A DNA stretch of 14,567 nucleotides from an uncultured Collinsella sp. (GCA_900547345.1 URGG01000050.1:1-14567); one strand, 5' to 3'. Positions 6,724 through 13,470 are shown, numbered from the stretch's first letter. Notes: generated by a model from the letters alone, not told the origin. A program made the numbers and translations.

Positions 6724-7590
6724 ATGGATATCGATAACTTTGAATGGTGGTATAGCGAGGGCGAGGCTCCGGACGAGGAGTGGGACGAGCCCGCGCCGCG
6801 TGACGTATCGGGCGACGAGGGCGAGACCGGCAACGATGCCGTCGAGACGGTCGCTGCTTCCGACTCCGCCGAGCCCCTGACCTTTGAGCAGGCTTGGGCC
6901 CAAGCCGAGGCCGACGAGGCTAAGGCCGATGCCACGGCCACGCTGGGTGAGCCAGCCGACATGTCCATCTCGCCGGCAAAGACCCCGCAGCCGCGCCATA
7001 ACATCGACCCCGGCAGCACGGCATCCTTCAGCATACTCGACGTGCCCGCGTATGGTGCTCAGGCGCCTGCGCCCACGCATCGCCCCGACCTAGCTCGCGA
7101 GGAAGACGCGGGCCGCCGCTCCCCGCTCGGCCCCATCCTCATCGCCTTCATGGCCGGCGTCATCGCTTGCTCGGCGATCGGAAATGTCTGGAGCCATGTG
7201 GAGCAACAGCGCAAAGATGCCGCCAAGGTCGAGATGTCTGTCGAACAATCGCTCAGCCGCACGCGCTCGGTACATGTGTCGGTCGAGGTCAAGGACGGCG
7301 CGACGTGGGACACCGCCCGCGGCGACAGCCAGATGCTCATCCATATCGTGGGCCGCACGCTCAGGGGGCAGGCGATTGACGAGTATCAATATGTCAACTC
7401 CGCTGGCGACGGCATCGAACTCAAGCCCGGCGACTACGAGCTCACCGTCGACGAGCCGCCCGTCGCCACCGATGGCACGCGCTTCCGCGCCTCAAAGCGC
7501 ATGGTTCCCGTGAGCTTTAACTCGCAGGCGCCCGATACGGTCGACAGCACACCGCAGGGCGGGTTCGACCTTTACGCAATCGCTCAATAA
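6724..7590 (+). CDS. Single-pass membrane protein of unknown function
   Basis: A 288-residue protein I cannot assign to a family. Residues 1-65 are very acidic and contain many Asp, Glu and Trp residues. Residues 65-135 are Pro/Ala-rich and look disordered. A single hydrophobic segment lies at about 136-155 (PLGPILIAFMAGVIACSAIG), preceded by RR and followed by a coiled-looking stretch rich in Glu, Gln and Lys. The remaining 110 residues look like a compact beta domain: they contain LKPGDYELTVDEPP, a turn seen in Ig-like and CnaB-like folds. Positive charge before the segment suggests the acidic N-terminus is inside and the C-terminal domain outside. ATG start with AAGGGG eight bases upstream. 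The mutarotase gene follows 79 bases downstream with its own control sequence, so a shared role is not implied. Confidence 0.75.
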   Translation: MDIDNFEWWYSEGEAPDEEWDEPAPRDVSGDEGETGNDAVETVAASDSAEPLTFEQAWAQAEADEAKADATATLGEPADMSISPAKTPQPRHNIDPGSTASFSILDVPAYGAQAPAPTHRPDLAREEDAGRRSPLGPILIAFMAGVIACSAIGNVWSHVEQQRKDAAKVEMSVEQSLSRTRSVHVSVEVKDGATWDTARGDSQMLIHIVGRTLRGQAIDEYQYVNSAGDGIELKPGDYELTVDEPPVATDGTRFRASKRMVPVSFNSQAPDTVDSTPQGGFDLYAIAQ

Positions 7591-7622
7591 CTGCGCCTGC
7601 CGCTTCTCCTTGCCGCCAAGAG

Positions 7623-7649
7623 TGGCACAATAGCCCTCGACACTATTGT
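7623..7649 (+). promoter_or_regulatory. Possible extended -10 promoter and dyad before the mutarotase gene
   Basis: TGGCACAAT (7623-7631) resembles an extended -10 element (TGnTATAAT); no good -35 was found. It overlaps a dyad, ACAATAG (7627-7633) and CTATTGT (7643-7649), with a 9-base spacer. The dyad could be an operator covering the transcription start, or a leader hairpin. Confidence 0.3.
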
Positions 7650-7669
7650 TTACTTTTGGAGGAAGTAGC

Positions 7670-8563
7670 ATGTCTACCGTCACCACCATCAAGCGCGGCG
7701 GCCTCACCGCGGCCATCGATTCCATGGGAGCCCAGCTCACGAGCCTTGCTCTCGACGGCAACGAGTATCTGTGGCAGGGCGACCCCGCCTTTTGGGGCAA
7801 GCATGCGCCCATCCTGTTCCCCATTGTGGGCTCGCTGCGCAACAACACGGCGACGTCTGCGGCTGGCACCTGCGAGATGCCGCGCCACGGCCTCGCGCGC
7901 ATCGTCGAGCACAAGCTGGTCGAGGTTTCGGAGGACGGCTCCTCGGTAACGTACGAGATCACCGACACGCCCGAGTCGCTCAAGGCCTTTCCGTTCCACT
8001 TTAAGCTCAACATGACCTATGCCCTGACTGGTGACGCCACACTTACCCAGACCTTTGCCGTCACCAATACCGGCGATGTGGACCTGCCGTTCTCGGTGGG
8101 CGGCCACCCCGCATTTAACGTACCTGCTCCCGGTGCCGAGGACGAGGCATTCGAGGATTACGAGCTGGCGTTTACCGAGGCTTGGACTAATGAGGCTCCC
8201 ATCATCACGCCCGACGGTCTTATGACGTTCGAGGGTAGTTACAAGGCTCCCGATAACTCGGACGTGCTGCCCATCACGCACCGCAGCTTCGATAACGACG
8301 CCATCATGTTCACCGATACCCCGGGCTCCACGCTCACGCTGCGCGGCCGCAAGTCGGGCCACGGCGTCAAGATCGACTTTGAGGGCTTTAAGTACATCGG
8401 CGTGTGGTCTGCCGCCAACGACGCTCCGTTTGTGGCGCTCGAGCCCTGGACCGGTCACACCACCATGGACACCGAGGACGACGTCTTTGAGCACAAGGTC
8501 AACACCATCACCTTGGCTCCCGGCGCTACCGATAAACGTAGCTTTAGCGTCACCCTGCTCTAG
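7670..8563 (+). CDS. Aldose 1-epimerase (mutarotase) family protein, LacX-like
   Basis: A 297-residue cytosolic protein of the galactose-mutarotase fold, expected to interconvert sugar anomers or bind a sugar (phosphate). Landmarks in order: APILFPIVGSLRNN (46-59), MPRHGLAR (70-77, His73), VGGHPAFN (143-150, His146) and VALEPWTG (255-262, Glu258). His146 and Glu258 are the expected acid and base. The ILFP.VGSL and EPW motifs place it with the LacX/YeaD-like branch rather than classic GalM; LacX sits in lactose/galactose operons but its true substrate is not settled. The start is the ATG at 7670 with GGAGG seven bases upstream; an in-frame ATG at 7646 lies before this site and is not used. It is followed by a strong terminator, so it is the last gene of its unit. 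Confidence 0.88.
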   Translation: MSTVTTIKRGGLTAAIDSMGAQLTSLALDGNEYLWQGDPAFWGKHAPILFPIVGSLRNNTATSAAGTCEMPRHGLARIVEHKLVEVSEDGSSVTYEITDTPESLKAFPFHFKLNMTYALTGDATLTQTFAVTNTGDVDLPFSVGGHPAFNVPAPGAEDEAFEDYELAFTEAWTNEAPIITPDGLMTFEGSYKAPDNSDVLPITHRSFDNDAIMFTDTPGSTLTLRGRKSGHGVKIDFEGFKYIGVWSAANDAPFVALEPWTGHTTMDTEDDVFEHKVNTITLAPGATDKRSFSVTLL

Positions 8564-8618
8564 AGGTTCCGCCGCTCGGTCGATGCTGCGCGCCGCCCAG
8601 GGCGACAATTTGTCATTC

Positions 8619-8660
8619 AAAAGGCAGGGCATGACCAGAAGGTCTATGCCTTGCCTTTTT
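8619..8660 (+). terminator. Strong intrinsic terminator after the mutarotase gene
   Basis: AAAAGGCAGGGCAT (8619-8632) pairs with ATGCCTTGCCTTTT (8646-8659, one G-T pair). A further GACC/GGTC stem closes an AGAA loop, and a run of T ends the element. The A-rich 5' foot also makes it usable from the opposite strand. Confidence 0.9.
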
Positions 8661-8670
8661 CATGCCTAGC

Positions 8671-8718
8671 CGTTGGGGACGTTCTTGTTTGACTAGTCGT
8701 TTAAGAATGTCCCCAACG
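8671..8718. repeat. Palindromic element CGTTGGGGACGTTCTT / AAGAATGTCCCCAACG
   Basis: 16-bp arms (8671-8686 and 8703-8718) with one G-T pair around a 16-base centre containing the palindrome GACTAGTC. It sits just beyond an already complete terminator and has no T-run, so termination does not explain it. AGTCGTT (8695-8701) can also pair with AACGACT (8715-8721), allowing an alternative fold. It looks like a REP-type repeat. Confidence 0.75.
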
Positions 8719-8736
8719 ACTACCAATCGTTTTCAG

Positions 8737-8773
8737 TTCGTAAACTTGTATATATGCATTTATATATGCATTT
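8737..8773 (+). promoter_or_regulatory. AT-rich tandem repeat and dyad upstream of the ABC operon, probable promoter/operator
   Basis: TATATATGCATT occurs twice in exact tandem (8749-8760, 8761-8772). The repeats create a dyad TGCAT-N6-ATGCA (8755-8770). TTCGTA (8737-8742) and TATATA (8761-8766), 18 bases apart, could serve as -35 and -10. The TGCAT/ATGCA dyad is reminiscent of ArgR boxes, but the spacing is two bases longer than the classic core, so the regulator is undecided. Confidence 0.35.
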
Positions 8774-8840
8774 GCTGGAGGTAGCGCTGAGCGGTATCCT
8801 GTTAAGTCGTCAGCATACGATTCAACAGGGAAGGCAGATT

Positions 8841-9767
8841 ATGCATTCTCCCCATCAACGCGATGCGCATCCACAGCCGATATGCAGCCGTCGCATCTTT
8901 TTGGGTAGCGCTCTCGCTGCGAGCGCTTCTGTCGTCGCCGGCGCACTTGCCGGTTGCCAGCGCCCCTCCACGCTGGAAGTGGTTCAGCCCACGACGGGCG
9001 GCGGTCGCGACGACCTGTCCGATTCCGTGATCGGCAAGGACAAGATCCGCATTGGCATGGAGGCGGCCTACGCCCCGTACAACTGGCAGGTTTCCGAAGC
9101 CAGCGAGTACACCATCCCCATCGACAACGTGCAGGGCGCCTATGCCGATGGCTACGACGTGCAGATCGCCAAGATCGTCTGCAAGGCCCTCGGCGGCGAG
9201 CCCGTTGCCGTCAAGCAGAGCTTCTCGGGCCTTATCGACTCGCTCAACAACGGCCAGATCGATCTCATCATTGCCGGCATGAGCGCCACGCCCGAGCGCG
9301 AGGAGTCCGTCGGCTTCTCCGACCCGTACTTCATTGGCTACTTTGGCCTATTCGTAAAAGAGGGCTCGCCCTACCAAAACGCCACCAAGCTTAGCGACTT
9401 TAGCGGTGCCACGGTGCTCGGCCAAAAGGACACCATGCTCGACACCGTCATCGACGAGATCCCGGGCGTTGTGCACAAAAACCCGGTCGACTCCGTCCCC
9501 ACGGTGTTCTCGAACCTGCTGCAGGGCACCTGCGACGCCGTGACCTACAACACCGAGAACGAGAAGGGCTATATGGCTCAAAACCCGGGCATCGTTCCCA
9601 TTCATTTTGCCGAAGGCGAGGGCTTTAAGCAGGAGGTCGCGGCAAACGTCGGCTGCCGCAAGGGCTCGGACAAACTGCTTAAGCTCATCGACAAGACACT
9701 CAAGGGCATTAGCCAAGAGGAGCGCGACCAAATGTGGGACGCGTGCCTCGACCGTCAGCCGGCATAG
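8841..9767 (+). CDS. Amino acid ABC transporter substrate-binding lipoprotein (SBP_bac_3)
   Basis: A 308-residue exported, lipid-anchored binding protein that would capture an amino acid for the permease and ATPase encoded next. The signal peptide carries a twin-arginine motif S16-R-R-I-F-L and ends in a lipobox LAGC with Cys39 as the lipidation site, so it appears to be a Tat-exported lipoprotein. The family 3 domain spans about 68-300: IGMEAAYAPYNW (71-82), GYDVQIAKIV (104-113), the SFSGLIDSLNNGQIDLIIAGM segment (127-147) and TPERE (150-154), where Arg153 is expected to hold the ligand carboxylate. The start is the ATG at 8841 with GGGAAGG six bases upstream; the in-frame ATG at 8754 lies in the AT-rich promoter repeat. 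Polar amino acids are the family's usual ligands; which one cannot be read. Confidence 0.9.
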   Translation: MHSPHQRDAHPQPICSRRIFLGSALAASASVVAGALAGCQRPSTLEVVQPTTGGGRDDLSDSVIGKDKIRIGMEAAYAPYNWQVSEASEYTIPIDNVQGAYADGYDVQIAKIVCKALGGEPVAVKQSFSGLIDSLNNGQIDLIIAGMSATPEREESVGFSDPYFIGYFGLFVKEGSPYQNATKLSDFSGATVLGQKDTMLDTVIDEIPGVVHKNPVDSVPTVFSNLLQGTCDAVTYNTENEKGYMAQNPGIVPIHFAEGEGFKQEVAANVGCRKGSDKLLKLIDKTLKGISQEERDQMWDACLDRQPA

Positions 9768-9776
9768 GGAGGCAGC

Positions 9777-10925
9777 ATGAAAACCGTCAATCGCCTGGCC
9801 TCCTTTATTAAGGCCGACCACCGTTATGTATACCTGGGCACGAGCGTTATCGCGGCGCTCGGCCTGGCGTTTAGCCAGCGCAATCCCACACCGCTGAGCT
9901 TCTTAGCCCCCACCGGTATCTTCCAGGATTGCCTTTGGGCGATTCTTTGGGCCTGGCTCGTCGTGTCGGCGGCGGCGCTGGTCACCAAGCTTATGCACTG
10001 GAGCGACTATCGCGAAACGTCGCCGTTCGCATCCGAGCGTTTCCGTCGTGGAGCACGCCTGGGCAGCTACGTCGTGGTCGCCATCGCGGCGATCTTTTTC
10101 GTGGACCGCTGCGTCATGTCGTTTATCGACCTGGTGCAGGTGAGTATTGTCTCGGACTCCAACCCCAGCGACTTTTTGTCGAGCCTGGTCTACATGACCT
10201 ACAAGAGCGGGGACTTCTTCATTCGCGGTATCGAGATCACCATCGCGCTTGCGACCTTCGGCACTGTCATCGCATTCTTCCTGGCACTGCTCTTTGTGTT
10301 CCTGCGTATTCAGACGTTCGACCGCGTGGATAACGACCTGGTGCGCTTCTTTAAGAGTATCGGCCGCGGCTTTGCGACCGTCTACTCCACCATCGTGCGC
10401 GGCACGCCCATGATGGTCCAGGGTCTGCTCATCTATTACGCGGGCTTCACCGTTTTGCGCGGCATGGGCTTCGAGACCGCCCAGGCCAACCAGATCTGGA
10501 GCACCTTCACCGCTGGCCTCGTCACCATCTCGCTCAACTCCACCGCCTACATGATGGAGGTCCTGCGCGGCGGCATCGAGTCCATCGATCCCGGCCAGGC
10601 CGAGGCGGCGCGCTCGCTGGGCCTGTCGCAGTGGCAAGCCATGCGCAAAGTCGTGTTCCCCCAGGGCATTAAAAACGCGATTCCGGCGCTCACCAACGAG
10701 CTCATCATCAACATCAAGGATTCGTCGGTGCTCTCGGTCATCGGCGTGTTCGACCTTATGTACGCTACTACCACGGTCGCCGGCGTGTACTACCGCCAGA
10801 TGGAGGTCTACTGCGTGGCACTCGTGGTCTACCTGATCCTGACGCTCGTGGCGAGCCGCCTGCTCGAGGCCTTTGGCAAAAAGCTCGGCGCCGAGGCTCC
10901 TGCCACGCTGCCCAGCTCCAACTAG
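9777..10925 (+). CDS. Polar amino acid ABC transporter permease (HisM/GlnP type)
   Basis: A 382-residue inner-membrane permease for the preceding binding protein. The core transport domain is residues about 145-365. It includes the EAA loop that docks on the ATPase: EVLRGGIESIDPGQAEAARSLG (261-282) continuing to FPQGIKNAIPALTNE. The preceding RGTP (208-211) and following KDSSVLSVIG (314-323) are also typical. Residues 1-140 add about three hydrophobic segments (around 18-32, 51-70 and 97-118) beyond the usual 220-residue family core. Such N-terminal extensions occur in some Gram-positive members. Only one permease gene is present, implying a homodimer. GGGAGG lies four bases before the ATG, and the gene starts nine bases after the binding-protein stop, so translation is probably coupled. 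Confidence 0.93.
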   Translation: MKTVNRLASFIKADHRYVYLGTSVIAALGLAFSQRNPTPLSFLAPTGIFQDCLWAILWAWLVVSAAALVTKLMHWSDYRETSPFASERFRRGARLGSYVVVAIAAIFFVDRCVMSFIDLVQVSIVSDSNPSDFLSSLVYMTYKSGDFFIRGIEITIALATFGTVIAFFLALLFVFLRIQTFDRVDNDLVRFFKSIGRGFATVYSTIVRGTPMMVQGLLIYYAGFTVLRGMGFETAQANQIWSTFTAGLVTISLNSTAYMMEVLRGGIESIDPGQAEAARSLGLSQWQAMRKVVFPQGIKNAIPALTNELIINIKDSSVLSVIGVFDLMYATTTVAGVYYRQMEVYCVALVVYLILTLVASRLLEAFGKKLGAEAPATLPSSN

Positions 10926-10947
10926 GCTCAAGACGAGGAGAATCATC

Positions 10948-11733
10948 ATGGCAGATACCGCCACTACCGGCGCCGCGGCCGCCGCACAGATCAATGAGCC
11001 GCTCATCCGCGTCGAGGGCCTGCGCAAGAGCTTCGGCTCGCTCGAGGTGCTCAAGGGCATCGACCTGTCCGTTAACCCCGGCGAGGTCGTCACCATTATC
11101 GGCGCCTCGGGTTCGGGTAAGTCGACCTTCCTGCGCTGCCTCAACCTGCTCGAGACCCCGGACGCGGGCCACATCTGGTTCCACGGCCAGGACCTCACGG
11201 CCGAGCGCTGCAACATCAACAAGCTGCGCGAGGACATCGGCATGGTGTTCCAGGGCTTTAACCTGTTCAACAACATGGACGTGCTCGACAACTGCACGCT
11301 CGCGCCAGTCACGCTCAAAAAGATGAGCAAGGCCGAGGCCGAGAAGGCCGCGATGGAGCATCTGACGAGCGTGGGGCTCGAGAAGTTCGCGCACGCCGCC
11401 GTGGGTCGCCTGTCCGGCGGCCAAAAGCAGCGCGTTGCCATCGCTCGTGCCCTATGCATGAATCCACAGATCATGCTGTTCGACGAGCCGACTTCCGCAC
11501 TCGACCCCGAGATCGTGGGAGAGGTGCTCGAGGTCATGCGCAAGCTCGCTGCCGACGGCATGACCATGGTGGTCGTCACACACGAGATGGCCTTTGCCCG
11601 CACGGTGTCCGACCGCGTGGTCTTTATGGACAAGGGCGTGGTGCTCGAGGACGCCGCGCCGGCCGAGCTCTTCGGCAACCCCAAGCACCAGCGCACTCGC
11701 GAGTTCCTCTCGCGTTATCTCGAGGACAAATAA
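10948..11733 (+). CDS. Polar amino acid ABC transporter ATP-binding protein (GlnQ/HisP type)
   Basis: A 261-residue cytoplasmic ATPase that powers the importer. All nucleotide-binding motifs are present: Walker A GASGSGKST (52-60), Q-loop Gln102 in MVFQGFNLF, signature LSGGQKQR (155-162), Walker B IMLFDE (175-180), D-loop SALD (183-186) and H-loop His212 in VVTHEM. The Q-loop FQGFNLFNNM is typical of the GlnQ/HisP/ArtP group. Residues 1-17 form an Ala-rich leader not seen in most relatives. The start is the ATG at 10948 with GAGGAG seven bases upstream, 22 bases after the permease stop; the frame's upstream extension overlaps the permease and is rejected. Confidence 0.95.
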   Translation: MADTATTGAAAAAQINEPLIRVEGLRKSFGSLEVLKGIDLSVNPGEVVTIIGASGSGKSTFLRCLNLLETPDAGHIWFHGQDLTAERCNINKLREDIGMVFQGFNLFNNMDVLDNCTLAPVTLKKMSKAEAEKAAMEHLTSVGLEKFAHAAVGRLSGGQKQRVAIARALCMNPQIMLFDEPTSALDPEIVGEVLEVMRKLAADGMTMVVVTHEMAFARTVSDRVVFMDKGVVLEDAAPAELFGNPKHQRTREFLSRYLEDK

Positions 11734-11756
11734 CCGACCGCAAACGCTTATGTGGC

Positions 11757-11781
11757 AGGGCCGCTCCGGTGGGGCGGCCCT
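11757..11781 (+). terminator. GC-rich hairpin between ATPase and peptidase genes
   Basis: AGGGCCGC (11757-11764) pairs with GCGGCCCT (11774-11781) across a 9-base loop. There is no T-run, so full termination is unlikely. It may protect the upstream ABC mRNA from 3' decay or reduce read-through into the peptidase gene, which begins 24 bases later. Confidence 0.4.
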
Positions 11782-11805
11782 CGTCATCACAATCGAAAGG
11801 ATGTC

Positions 11806-13221
11806 ATGGCCGAGGTTTGGCGCTTCTTTGCGCATGAGGATGATTTTGCCGATTTGGACGAAGCTGGTGCGTGCGAGCGCCTGGGCCGCGTGCTGTCGTT
11901 TCCGACCATCTCGAGTATGGATGCCGAGGCGGTGAACTGGCAGCCGTTCGACGACCTGCGCGCGTATATGCAGCAGGCTTGGCCGCACGTATTTACGGCG
12001 GGTAAGGTCGAGCTTATCGACCATTCGCTATTGGTGACGCTTAGCGGTTCCGACCCTGCCCTCAAGCCCATTATGCTCATGGGCCACATGGACGTGGTTC
12101 CCGTGGTACCCGGCACCGAGGCTGACTGGACGCATGCCCCCTTTAGCGGACATGTGGACGACACCTACATTTGGGGTCGCGGCGCCATCGATATGAAAGA
12201 CCAGGTCGCAGGCATTCTCGAGGCGGTTGAGTATGCGCTCGCACACGGCTGGGAGCACAAGCGTACCCTGCTGCTCGCCTTTGGCCAGGACGAGGAGACT
12301 ACGCAGTACGGCGCAGGCGCCATCGGCCGCGCGCTCGAGGAGCGCGGCGTTGAGCTTGAGTACCTGATCGACGAGGGCGACTACCGCATCGTTTCGGCTG
12401 CCGAGTACAGCGCGGGCGAGGACTGGCTCATGCACGCCGACCTTGCCGAGAAGGGCTATGCCGATATCGTGCTCAAGACGAAGAGTGAGGGCGGGCATTC
12501 GTCCAACCCCTACGGTGGCACATCGCTCGAGGTGCTCAGCCGTGCCATCACCGCAATCTGTGATATCGAGTGGCCGACGCGCGTGACCGACTTGCTTGCC
12601 GCCCAGCTCGTCGAGTTGGGGCTCTACACGGCCGACGAGATTGCCTCCAACAAGGACACCATCGTGCGCGAGTGCCTCGCCAGCAAGAAGCTCTACCCGC
12701 TCGTGACGACCACCTGCGCGCCCACGCAGATCGAGGGCGGCAGCACCGGCGCCAACGTAATGCCGCAGGATATGTGGGCCAATATCAACTTCCGCATGCT
12801 CGAGGGCACGAGCGTGGCCGACGTTGTGGCGCGCTGTCGTGGGGCGGTTGCCGAGGCGGGGCTCGCCGACCGTGTCGAGGTCGAGCTCGGCCCTGGCAGC
12901 TCCGAACCCTCGCCGTCTCCGCGCATCGGCGGACCGGGGCTCGAGGCGGTTCGCTCCATCGCCGCCCGCTATTTCCATGATCCAAAGGGGACGGAGGAAA
13001 ACGGATCATTCGAGCCAGTGGCAATTGTGCCCTCGACCGTGATCGGTGCGACCGACGCCGCCAACTACCAACACATTTGCCCTGAGTGCATTCGCTTCTC
13101 GGCCTTTGTGGTTGATGACGACGAGTGTGATCGCGGCGTCCATGGCACCAACGAGCGCATCACCCGCCGCGCCTACCTCCAGGGCATTCGCTTCCTCGTC
13201 GCTCTACTCCAAACGCTCTAG
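11806..13221 (+). CDS. M20-family metallopeptidase (carnosinase/PM20D1-like)
   Basis: A 471-residue cytosolic two-zinc peptidase expected to cleave dipeptides or N-acyl amino acids. Metal and catalytic landmarks: MGHMDVVPV (His94, Asp96), GRGAIDMK (Asp129, bridging), QDEET (Glu163/Glu164, base and ligand), IDEGD (Asp189) and the C-terminal HGTNERI (His446). Residues about 215-340 form the inserted dimerisation domain, with SEGGHSSNP including His231. The start is the ATG at 11806 with GAAAGG five bases upstream. The gene follows an amino acid ABC importer by 72 bases and probably belongs to its operon, which suggests peptide or acyl-amino-acid use. Oddity: residues 391-401 (HDPKGTEENGS) are encoded by a 33-base palindromic element and look like an in-frame insertion just before the conserved VPSTVIGATD segment. 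Confidence 0.92.
   Translation: MAEVWRFFAHEDDFADLDEAGACERLGRVLSFPTISSMDAEAVNWQPFDDLRAYMQQAWPHVFTAGKVELIDHSLLVTLSGSDPALKPIMLMGHMDVVPVVPGTEADWTHAPFSGHVDDTYIWGRGAIDMKDQVAGILEAVEYALAHGWEHKRTLLLAFGQDEETTQYGAGAIGRALEERGVELEYLIDEGDYRIVSAAEYSAGEDWLMHADLAEKGYADIVLKTKSEGGHSSNPYGGTSLEVLSRAITAICDIEWPTRVTDLLAAQLVELGLYTADEIASNKDTIVRECLASKKLYPLVTTTCAPTQIEGGSTGANVMPQDMWANINFRMLEGTSVADVVARCRGAVAEAGLADRVEVELGPGSSEPSPSPRIGGPGLEAVRSIAARYFHDPKGTEENGSFEPVAIVPSTVIGATDAANYQHICPECIRFSAFVVDDDECDRGVHGTNERITRRAYLQGIRFLVALLQTL
12977..13009. repeat. Palindromic element inside the M20 peptidase gene
   Basis: ATGATCC (12977-12983) and GGATCAT (13003-13009) flank a 19-base centre, AAAGGGGACGGAGGAAAAC. The element is 33 bases long, an exact multiple of three, and adds no stop codon. 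Its GGGGAC core matches the core of the intergenic palindrome at 8671 and resembles those at 6521 and 13237, which points to the same class of repeat. Confidence 0.65.
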
Positions 13222-13236
13222 CCAAAAAGCAAGCCC

Positions 13237-13269
13237 TTGGTGCAATGGGGTCAGGTTTGTTTGCACCAA
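13237..13269. repeat. Palindromic element TTGGTGCAA / TTGCACCAA
   Basis: Perfect 9-bp arms (13237-13245 and 13261-13269) around TGGGGTCAGGTTTGT. It begins 15 bases after the peptidase stop codon but has no T-run following the stem. The element is 33 bases long, as are those at 6521 and 12977, with a similar GGGG-rich centre. Confidence 0.7.
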
Positions 13270-13362
13270 TCATTCCGTGCGGGTTATATGCAGGTTTGCC
13301 TGCGCACGCTATCATGTATTGGTTAGACCGCAACTATGTACCCCATACGCGAAGGGATGCGC

Positions 13363-13389
13363 ATGTATCTGAAGATCGACATGTTCTAG
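13363..13389 (+). CDS. Possible 8-codon leader peptide upstream of prfA
   Basis: ATG at 13363 is preceded by GAAGGG with a six-base gap, an ideal ribosome binding site. It encodes MYLKIDMF and stops at TAG (13387-13389), 81 bases before the prfA start. A short GC hairpin follows at 13409-13421. RF1 itself reads UAG, so a feedback role is conceivable. The ORF is too short for statistical support and may be chance. Confidence 0.25.
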   Translation: MYLKIDMF

Positions 13390-13470
13390 CCGGGCTTACC
13401 CCCGCAGTGGCGCCGTGCGCCCCATCAACTCTGCCGATTTTCACCTTCACGCATATAAAGGAGTCCCGCC

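Larger units (their letters stand above)
13222..13470. promoter_or_regulatory. Upstream region of prfA
   Basis: This 249-base gene-free stretch holds a REP-like hairpin (13237-13269), a small dyad GCAGG-TTTG-CCTGC (13290-13303), an 8-codon ORF with its own ribosome binding site (13363-13389) and a short GGCGC-CGT-GCGCC hairpin (13409-13421). The prfA site AAGGAG follows. The prfA promoter must lie here, but I could not settle a -35/-10 pair; TATCAT at 13310-13315 is a weak -10 candidate. Confidence 0.4.

Noticed and set aside
8754..8840. Start of the binding protein at the ATG in the AT-rich repeat (8754)
   Set aside because: It would put 29 extra residues before the twin-arginine signal, and the ATG at 8841 has a proper ribosome binding site.
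9903..11696. A 597-codon open frame on the minus strand opposite the permease and ATPase genes
   Set aside because: It lies antisense to two genes with full family motifs, has no recognisable domain and low-complexity His/Arg/Ala-rich sequence, as expected from GC-biased codons read backwards. Similar long antisense frames at 1787-2965, 3957-5117, 7643-8632, 12028-12978 and 13447-14424 were rejected for the same reason.
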